From contig JALSTE010000814.1 in assembly GCA_026983855.1 (NCBI GenBank), positions 1 through 6,105 of the forward strand: a DNA stretch of 6,105 bases. The letters run 5' to 3'. The notes below the pieces were generated by a model. That model saw only the letters and a list, made by a program, of their open reading frames with translations, made no database searches and was not told where the DNA came from. This DNA is from Acidimicrobiia bacterium (GTDB taxonomy: Bacteria; Actinomycetota; Acidimicrobiia; Acidimicrobiales; Poriferisodalaceae). The position numbers and the translations under genes are program-made. Below are positions 1-4,158 of the stretch, piece by piece; the first letter of the stretch is position 1, and each line of letters starts with the position of its first letter.

Positions 1-562
1 TGCCCTTGTGCTTGGGGGCTTCGGGATCGGTGCGGCCCAGGACGAATATCCAGTTCGCCAGGTGGCCGGCCGACGTCCAGATCTTCTGGCCGTTGAGAAC
101 CCACTCGTCCCCGTCCAGTTCGGCCCGGCAACCGAGGTTGGCCAGATCCGAACCGGCGTTGGGCTCGGAGTACCCCTGACACCAGCGATCCTCCCCGGAC
201 AGGATGCGGGGCAGGAAGTGCCTCTTCTGCTCCTCGGTCCCCCAGCGGATGATGGTGTTGCCCACCATGCCGATGCCGAAGACGTCGTTGGGTCCCCCCG
301 TGGGGACCCCCGCCTTGGCGAACTCCTCGGCCAGGATGACCTTCTCCAGGGGGCTGAGGCCCGGGCCTCCGTACTCGGTCGGCCAGGAGAGCCCCAGGAG
401 GTGGTTCTCGGCCAGGGTCTGACGCCACCTCTCGGTGAACTCCGCCCTCTCCTCGGGGCCCAGGGCACCCAGTCCCTTCCACCCCTCGGGCAGGTTGGTG
501 GCCAGGAAGGCCTTGATCTTCTCGCGGTACTCGTCCGCTTCTGGTGGATAGGTCGGGTCCAT
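1..562 (-). CDS. Acyl-CoA dehydrogenase, FadE-like (N-terminal part; runs off the left edge)
   Basis: This is the first 187 codons of an FAD-dependent acyl-CoA dehydrogenase, a soluble enzyme that forms the alpha,beta double bond in acyl-CoA thioesters. The visible part holds the all-helical N-terminal domain (about residues 8-120: EYREKIKAFL, LSWPTEYGGPGLS, GTEEQKRHFLPRILSGE) and the start of the middle beta domain. The family flavin/substrate signature is clear at residues 127-140 (WCQGYSEPNAGSDL), followed by NGQKIWTSAG at 157-166 and RTDPEAPKHKG at the edge. The family is usually 380-400 residues, so roughly half is present; the catalytic glutamate and C-terminal domain lie outside. The ATG start (562-560) comes 10 bases after the ROK kinase stop, and a weak AGAG (574-571) overlaps that stop, so translational coupling is likely. 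The WCQG-SEP style resembles actinobacterial FadE proteins, some acting on branched or sterol-derived acyl-CoAs, but the substrate cannot be told from this half. Family assignment is very secure. Confidence 0.95.
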   Translation of the reverse strand, partial: MDPTYPPEADEYREKIKAFLATNLPEGWKGLGALGPEERAEFTERWRQTLAENHLLGLSWPTEYGGPGLSPLEKVILAEEFAKAGVPTGGPNDVFGIGMVGNTIIRWGTEEQKRHFLPRILSGEDRWCQGYSEPNAGSDLANLGCRAELDGDEWVLNGQKIWTSAGHLANWIFVLGRTDPEAPKHKG

Positions 563-572
563 GATCCCGACT

Positions 573-1583
573 CTAGTCAGAGGTCGGTTCAGGTACCCAT
601 TGCCGCGAGTGCGCGGGTCCGGCGGGCAGGGCCAGGGCCGCCGCCCCCAGGAGGGGACCGTCGGCCCCCAGACCGGCGGGGATGATCCGGGCCCCCCGGC
701 TGAAGTCCAGGCGGGCCACCCGGTCCAACTCCGCCTGGGCCGCCTCGAAGAACGGCCGGCCGTAGCCCAGGGCGACCGATCCGGCCACCACCGCCAGACG
801 CAGATCCAGGAGATTGCAGACGTCGCCGACGGCCCGGCCCACCAGCGTTCCGGTGCGTTCCCGCCACTCGGGCCCGGCCTCGGCCGCCGGGACCCCGCTG
901 AGGGCGGCGATCGCCGTTCCCGAGGCCTCCCCCTCCAGCGAGCCCCGGATCCCGGCGTGGAGTCGACCCCCCGGAGCCACGATCACGTGACCGATGTGAC
1001 CGGCATTGCCCGTGGCCCCCTCCAGCAGACGGCCCCCGAGGATGATTCCGCCTCCGACCCCCGTGGACACGACCATGGCCAGATAATCCCTGACCCCCCG
1101 GGCGGCACCCAACCATCCCTCCGCCAGGGCCAGGGCCTTGGCGTCGTTGTCGATGACCACGTTGCGTCGGGGGAACGTCAGGGCCTCGGCCAGGCGGTCC
1201 CTGAGGGGGAAGTCCCGCCACACCCCGATGTTCAGCGGGGAGACCGTTTCCCCACCCGGCGTCATCGGTCCCCCGCATCCGACCCCGCACCGATCGGGGG
1301 GATGACCCCCCTGGGAACCCCAGGCCCCGAGGACCTCCACCAGGAGGGCCGACAACCGGTCCATGAGCGCGTGTTCGTCCTCCTCCCCTCCCAGGGTGGG
1401 TATTCGCCTCCGGGCACGAATCTCGCCCCCGGCGGTGACGACGGCGGCCTCCACCTTGGTACCGCCGATGTCCACCGCCACCACCGACGCCGAACCGGCC
1501 CCCGGCGGACCTCCGACCGCGCCCGGACCTCGCCCCCCGACCGGGGAGCCACCACTGTCCCCCTCCCCCGACTCCGGTGTCAT
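573..1583 (-). CDS. ROK-family sugar kinase (glucokinase-like), zinc-site cysteines missing
   Basis: This encodes a predicted 336-residue cytoplasmic kinase of the ROK family, which phosphorylates hexoses or aminosugars with ATP. Seen in order: a 30-residue Gly/Pro/Ser-rich leader; the phosphate-binding motif VDIGGTK (D38-K43); GVGCGGPM and SPLNIGVWRDFPL, the sugar-domain segments; IDNDAKALALAE, with D147 the likely catalytic base; STGVGGGI (about 173-180), the second phosphate motif; and GNAGHIGH (192-199). The usual CxCGxxGCxE zinc signature reads LHAGIRGSLE here, so all three cysteines are replaced (L208, A210, S215) although the histidine ligand position (H199) remains. The start was set at ATG 1583-1581 because GGAG lies 8 bases upstream on the minus strand; an in-frame ATG at 1700 would add 39 low-complexity residues reading through the divergent promoter region. 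The kinase motifs and length are normal for the family, and no DNA-binding N-terminal domain is present, so it is an enzyme and not a NagC-type repressor. The specific sugar is unknown. It is probably cotranscribed with the acyl-CoA dehydrogenase. Confidence 0.93.
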   Translation of the reverse strand: MTPESGEGDSGGSPVGGRGPGAVGGPPGAGSASVVAVDIGGTKVEAAVVTAGGEIRARRRIPTLGGEEDEHALMDRLSALLVEVLGAWGSQGGHPPDRCGVGCGGPMTPGGETVSPLNIGVWRDFPLRDRLAEALTFPRRNVVIDNDAKALALAEGWLGAARGVRDYLAMVVSTGVGGGIILGGRLLEGATGNAGHIGHVIVAPGGRLHAGIRGSLEGEASGTAIAALSGVPAAEAGPEWRERTGTLVGRAVGDVCNLLDLRLAVVAGSVALGYGRPFFEAAQAELDRVARLDFSRGARIIPAGLGADGPLLGAAALALPAGPAHSRQWVPEPTSD

Positions 1584-1591
1584 CGTCCCGG

Positions 1592-1595
1592 CTCC
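1592..1595 (-). promoter_or_regulatory. Ribosome binding site deciding the ROK kinase start
   Basis: On the minus strand GGAG lies 8 bases before the ATG at 1583-1581. It is the reason for choosing this start over the in-frame ATG at 1700. Confidence 0.6.
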
Positions 1596-1668
1596 ATCGT
1601 CATCGGACTTCCTCCCGCCCCGCTGTGATACCCCAGTTTCCCCCACGACCGGACCTCCGAGCTGCCCT

Positions 1669-1686
1669 GGTCGGGGGGACCCGACC
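1669..1686. repeat. 7-bp inverted repeat, possible operator
   Basis: GGTCGGG (1669-1675) and CCCGACC (1680-1686) are perfectly complementary around a 4-base GGGA centre. An alternative register pairs GTCGGGG (1670-1676) with CCCCGAC (1685-1691). The dyad abuts the possible -35 of the MoxR promoter, which would suit an operator, but GC-rich dyads of this size also arise by chance. Confidence 0.35.
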
Positions 1687-1714
1687 CCGACAACGACCAT
1701 GAAACCAATAGGAT
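1687..1714 (+). promoter_or_regulatory. Possible sigma-70-type promoter for the MoxR-DUF58 operon
   Basis: CCGACA (1687-1692) could be a -35 sharing GACA with the consensus, and TAGGAT (1709-1714) a -10 of TANNNT form, separated by 16 bases. It lies in the only AT-richer patch of the intergenic region and would give a leader of roughly 40 bases before the TTG start. High-GC bacterial promoters are loosely conserved, so this is a suggestion only. Confidence 0.33.
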
Positions 1715-1752
1715 CGTGAAACGGCGCCGACGCCGGGTCGGCCGGTTACATC

Positions 1753-1757
1753 AGGAA
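1753..1757 (+). promoter_or_regulatory. Ribosome binding site deciding the TTG start of the MoxR gene
   Basis: AGGAA lies 5 bases before the TTG at 1763. No in-frame ATG or GTG offers a comparable site before the conserved ATPase domain, so the rare TTG start is favoured. The hairpin GCCGAC/GTCGGC (1726-1742) ends 10 bases before this site and leaves it free. Confidence 0.6.
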
Positions 1758-1762
1758 ATCTG

Positions 1763-2797
1763 TTGAGCGACCTCAGTCCGACCACGCAGTCCGGCCGCAG
1801 CCCCGAACCGCGGGGCAACGGGTCGAGCGACGGGATCGGAGGCGGTGGGCGGTCCTTCTCGGAGTTGTTCGGAAGGATCACCGCCAACGTCTCCCGGGTG
1901 ATCCAGGGCAAGGCCGAGGTGATCGAACTGGCGGTCGTCTGCCTGATAGCCGAGGGCCATCTCCTCATCGAGGATGTTCCCGGGGTCGGCAAGACCAGCC
2001 TGGCCAAGGCCCTGGCGGGTTCGCTCGACTGCAGCTTCGGACGCATCCAGTTCACCCCCGACGTTCTCCCCAGCGACGTCGCCGGGGTGAACGTGTGGAA
2101 TCGGTCCACATCCAGTTTCCAGTTCCAGCCCGGACCGGTGTTCGCCAACATCGTCCTGGGGGACGAGATCAACCGGGCCTCACCGAAGACCCAGGCCGCC
2201 CTCCTCGAGGCCATGGCCGAGAGACAGGTGACCATCGACGGTACGAGCTACGGCCTCGGGGTCCCCTTCATGGTGATCGCCACCCAGAACCCCATCGAGC
2301 ACGAGGGCACCTATCCCCTGCCCGAGTCCCAACTGGATCGCTTCCTGATGAGGGTCTCGGTGGGCTACCCGGCCCGGGAGGCGGCCCTGGAGATCCTGAG
2401 AACCCACGGCGACGATCCCGCCGGCGGTCCCCCGGTGGAGGCCGTCGTCGGGACCGAAGAGGTGGTCTCCATGATCAGGGCCGCCCGTCGGGTGCACATC
2501 GCACCCAGCCTGCAGAACTACATCATCGAACTGGCCGAGGCCTCCCGCGACCATCCCGCCCTCTCCCTGGGGATCTCACCCCGGGCCACGCTGAACCTCC
2601 AGGGCGTCAGCCGGGTGCTGGCGGCCTCCAAGGGCCGCAACTTCGTCATCCCCGATGACATCAAGACCCTGGCCGTTCCCGTCCTGGCCCACCGACTGGT
2701 GCTCACACCCGACGCCCAACTGCAGGGCGTCGGTGTCGGATCGGTGATCGACGACATCCTGGCCCGGACCGCCGTCCCGGCCACGGCGGACGGCTGA
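1763..2797 (+). CDS. moxR: MoxR-family AAA+ ATPase
   Basis: This encodes a 344-residue cytoplasmic AAA+ ATPase of the MoxR family, thought to act as a hexameric chaperone that remodels or activates partner proteins, often those with von Willebrand A-like folds. A disordered Ser/Gly-rich stretch (1-30) precedes the ATPase core. Walker A is GVGKTS (74-79, K77); Walker B is VLGDEINRA (131-139, D134 and E135); sensor 1 is ATQNP (N176); HEGTYPLPESQLDRF (180-194) carries the likely arginine finger R193; and sensor 2 is SPRA (R274) in the helical lid. All catalytic residues are present and the length is typical (about 310-350). Translation starts with TTG at 1763, supported by AGGAA 5 bases upstream. 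The gene begins the rightward operon; the DUF58 gene starts 7 bases after its stop, the classical partnership for this family. The symbol is a family-level name; genomes of this type often carry several paralogues. Identification is very secure, the client protein inferred. Confidence 0.95.
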   Translation: MSDLSPTTQSGRSPEPRGNGSSDGIGGGGRSFSELFGRITANVSRVIQGKAEVIELAVVCLIAEGHLLIEDVPGVGKTSLAKALAGSLDCSFGRIQFTPDVLPSDVAGVNVWNRSTSSFQFQPGPVFANIVLGDEINRASPKTQAALLEAMAERQVTIDGTSYGLGVPFMVIATQNPIEHEGTYPLPESQLDRFLMRVSVGYPAREAALEILRTHGDDPAGGPPVEAVVGTEEVVSMIRAARRVHIAPSLQNYIIELAEASRDHPALSLGISPRATLNLQGVSRVLAASKGRNFVIPDDIKTLAVPVLAHRLVLTPDAQLQGVGVGSVIDDILARTAVPATADG

Positions 2798-2804
2798 GTC
2801 GGCC

Positions 2805-3998
2805 GTGCCCACCCGAAACGGCTGGTTACTCATCGTTCTGGGCGGGGTCCTGATCGCGGTGGGCCGCCTCCTGGGGTTGTGGGAGCTGTTCATCATCGGC
2901 TTCGGGGCCATGGCCCTGGTTGTTCTCGCCGCCATCTCGGTGGGGTTGACCCGGGTTCGGGTCAGGGCCAGCCGCCGGGTTTCCCCGGCGCGTGTCCACG
3001 TGGGGGACGAGGGCCGGGTGGACATCTCCCTGAGCAACGTCGGACGGAGATCACCGATCCTGCGGATCCGGGACCGTGTGGCGGGCAGCGGTGGGGTGGA
3101 CGTGACCGCCGGACCCCTCGACCGGGGCGAGACGACGACCATCGCCTACCGCCCGCCGACCTCACGTCGGGGCCCGCTTCAGCTCGGACCGCTGACGATC
3201 GAGATCTCCGACCCCTTCGCCCTGGCCTCGATCGACGTCGCCGCCGGATCGACCACCGAGATCACCGTCCTGCCCCGGGTACTGCCCGTGGCCCCCGTTC
3301 CCCACACCAGCGGCGAGGATCCCCACGGTGGGGCCCACATGCCGACCGCCTCGGGTAGATCGGGCGAGGACTTCTACGCCCTCCGGCAGTACACGGTGGG
3401 GGACGATCTCCGCCGGGTGCACTGGCGGTCCACCGCCCGCCACGGGGAGCTCATGGTCCGTCAGCACGAGGTCCCCTGGCAGGGACGTCTCACGGTGCTG
3501 CTGGACAACCGCACCGGCTCCCATGACCGGGACAGCTTCGAGACCGCGGTGACGGTGGCGGCCAGCGTGCTCTCGGCCTCGGCCCGCCGCCACGACCTGA
3601 TCCGTCTGGTGACGACCGACGGCGGCGATTCGGGATTCTCCTCCGGCGGCGCCCACCTCGACGCCCTCCTCCACTTCCTGGCCGTCATCCACCCGGTGGG
3701 ACGGGGGAGCCTGTCGAAGACCCTCACCTCGCTGCAACGGGACGGATCCGGTGGGGTCCTCCTGGCCTCTCTCGGAGAGGGGGCGTCCTCCGAGGTCGAG
3801 ACCGTGCTCCGGCTGCGCAACCGCTACGGCCGGGTCTTCGCGGTCTCGACCCTGCGCGGCTCGGCCCCGGGCCGGGAACGTCTGGGGGTCACCCGTCCCT
3901 TCCCCACCGCCACCCTGCTGACCATCGGTGGCCCGGAGGACTTCCCAGGGGGTTGGGAGAGAGCGGTCTCGGGTCGGATCCGGGCGGTCCCACGGTGA
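2805..3998 (+). CDS. DUF58 domain protein, membrane-anchored MoxR partner
   Basis: This encodes a 397-residue protein with two adjacent hydrophobic N-terminal segments (about 6-20 and 24-48) forming a membrane hairpin, then a beta-rich region (about 50-165) and the DUF58 domain. The domain hallmark is GEDFYALRQYTVGDD (187-201), followed directly by the HWRSTARHGELMVRQHE stretch (206-222). The C-terminal part looks like a von Willebrand A-type fold: LTVLLDNRTGS (229-239) sits where the metal-site motif would be, but the DxSxS pattern is absent, as in many DUF58 proteins. The biochemical role is unknown; in related clusters the protein is thought to be the client or adaptor of the MoxR ATPase at the membrane. 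The GTG start is 7 bases after the ATPase stop with no strong Shine-Dalgarno, so translation probably depends on coupling. The start fits because the membrane hairpin begins within the first ten residues. Length is normal for the family (350-450). Confidence 0.92.
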   Translation: MPTRNGWLLIVLGGVLIAVGRLLGLWELFIIGFGAMALVVLAAISVGLTRVRVRASRRVSPARVHVGDEGRVDISLSNVGRRSPILRIRDRVAGSGGVDVTAGPLDRGETTTIAYRPPTSRRGPLQLGPLTIEISDPFALASIDVAAGSTTEITVLPRVLPVAPVPHTSGEDPHGGAHMPTASGRSGEDFYALRQYTVGDDLRRVHWRSTARHGELMVRQHEVPWQGRLTVLLDNRTGSHDRDSFETAVTVAASVLSASARRHDLIRLVTTDGGDSGFSSGGAHLDALLHFLAVIHPVGRGSLSKTLTSLQRDGSGGVLLASLGEGASSEVETVLRLRNRYGRVFAVSTLRGSAPGRERLGVTRPFPTATLLTIGGPEDFPGGWERAVSGRIRAVPR

Positions 3999-4031
3999 AC
4001 CACCGCCCGGTTGAGAGTTCACGGAATCCGC

Positions 4032-4052
4032 GGGCACCCCTCCGGGGTTCCC
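4032..4052 (+). repeat. Small hairpin carrying a complement of the downstream Shine-Dalgarno
   Basis: ACCCC (4036-4040) pairs with GGGGT (4044-4048) around a TCC loop; one mismatch below, GGG (4032-4034) pairs with CCC (4050-4052). The loop and adjoining stem bases form CCTCCGG (4039-4045), an exact complement of CCGGAGG (4144-4150), which contains the Shine-Dalgarno of the next gene. Confidence 0.45.
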
Positions 4053-4082
4053 ATGCAAGCCTCGGGGTTGTCGCGGTCCTGA
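4053..4082 (+). other. Possible leader peptide frame of 9 codons
   Basis: An ATG at 4053 opens a 9-codon frame (MQASGLSRS) that stops at TGA 4080-4082, three bases before the large hairpin. The placement recalls attenuator or coupling leaders, but there is no run of one amino acid. The only purine-rich site upstream is GGGG (4044-4047) in a hairpin stem. It may be a chance frame. Confidence 0.15.
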
Positions 4083-4085
4083 GGT

Positions 4086-4133
4086 CCGGTGCCGACGGCC
4101 CGGTCCCCCACGGGGGCCGGCCGTCGGCACCGG
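4086..4133. repeat. Perfect 15-bp inverted repeat, strong hairpin
   Basis: CCGGTGCCGACGGCC (4086-4100) is the exact reverse complement of GGCCGTCGGCACCGG (4119-4133). The 18-base interior can pair further (GG 4102-4103 with CC 4117-4118, and CCCC with GGGG around a CACG loop), so the whole 48 bases can form one almost continuous GC-rich stem. The bases after it are ATTACCCC and not a T-tract. It could block exonucleases and stabilise the upstream mRNA, pause or attenuate transcription with another factor, or bind a dimeric protein as DNA. The repeat itself is certain; its role is inferred. Confidence 0.8.
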
Positions 4134-4144
4134 ATTACCCCTAC

Positions 4145-4158
4145 CGGAGGTGCCTCCG
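4145..4158 (+). promoter_or_regulatory. Shine-Dalgarno of the transglutaminase gene inside a self-complementary hairpin
   Basis: CGGAGG (4145-4150) contains the strong Shine-Dalgarno GGAGG, 8 bases before the ATG at 4159. It is followed, after TG, by its exact reverse complement CCTCCG (4153-4158), which abuts the start codon. As RNA the two arms can fold into a 5-bp stem with a 4-base loop, hiding the ribosome site. The sequence fixes the gene's start and suggests translation may be damped unless the stem is opened. Confidence 0.6.

Larger units (their letters stand above)
1584..1762. promoter_or_regulatory. Divergent intergenic region between the ROK kinase and MoxR operons
   Basis: These 179 bases separate two units that point away from each other, so they should hold both promoters. 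Most of the region is C-rich and G-poor on the plus strand; the exception is an AT-richer patch at about 1698-1720. Two dyads are visible: GGTCGGG-GGGA-CCCGACC (1669-1686) and GCCGAC-GCCGG-GTCGGC (1726-1742). No convincing promoter could be placed for the leftward unit: the minus strand of 1621-1640 contains GGTATCAC, which could be a poor -10, but no good -35 lies at the right distance. No tRNA, small RNA or small gene is evident. Confidence 0.6.
3999..4158 (+). promoter_or_regulatory. Structured leader between the DUF58 and transglutaminase genes
   Basis: This gap breaks an otherwise tightly packed operon. From left to right it holds a small hairpin (4032-4052), a possible 9-codon open frame (4053-4082), a perfect 15-bp inverted repeat (4086-4133) and a short hairpin made of the Shine-Dalgarno and its complement (4145-4158). 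No stem is followed by a run of Ts, so a classical intrinsic terminator is absent. TTGAGA at 4011-4016 resembles a -35, but no -10 lies at the right distance. It does not resemble a riboswitch class that I recognise. The most economical reading is a leader that adjusts transglutaminase expression relative to its two upstream partners; function is inferred from structure alone. Confidence 0.5.

Noticed and set aside
561..1628. A 355-codon plus-strand open frame opposite the ROK kinase
   Set aside because: It is Pro/Gly/Arg-rich with no recognisable motif, and the minus strand carries clear ROK motifs. Long antisense frames are expected at this GC content.
1584..1700. N-terminal extension of the ROK kinase to the ATG at 1700
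   Set aside because: The extra 39 residues are low-complexity, would fill most of the divergent promoter region, and GGAG supports the start at 1583.
4011..4039. Internal promoter with TTGAGA as -35 ahead of the transglutaminase gene
   Set aside because: At 16-18 bases downstream the sequence is GCACCC-like, with nothing resembling a -10.
4086..4133. Rho-independent terminator call for the large hairpin
   Set aside because: Neither strand has a T-run after the stem, and the next gene of the same module continues in the same direction. Recorded as an inverted repeat instead.
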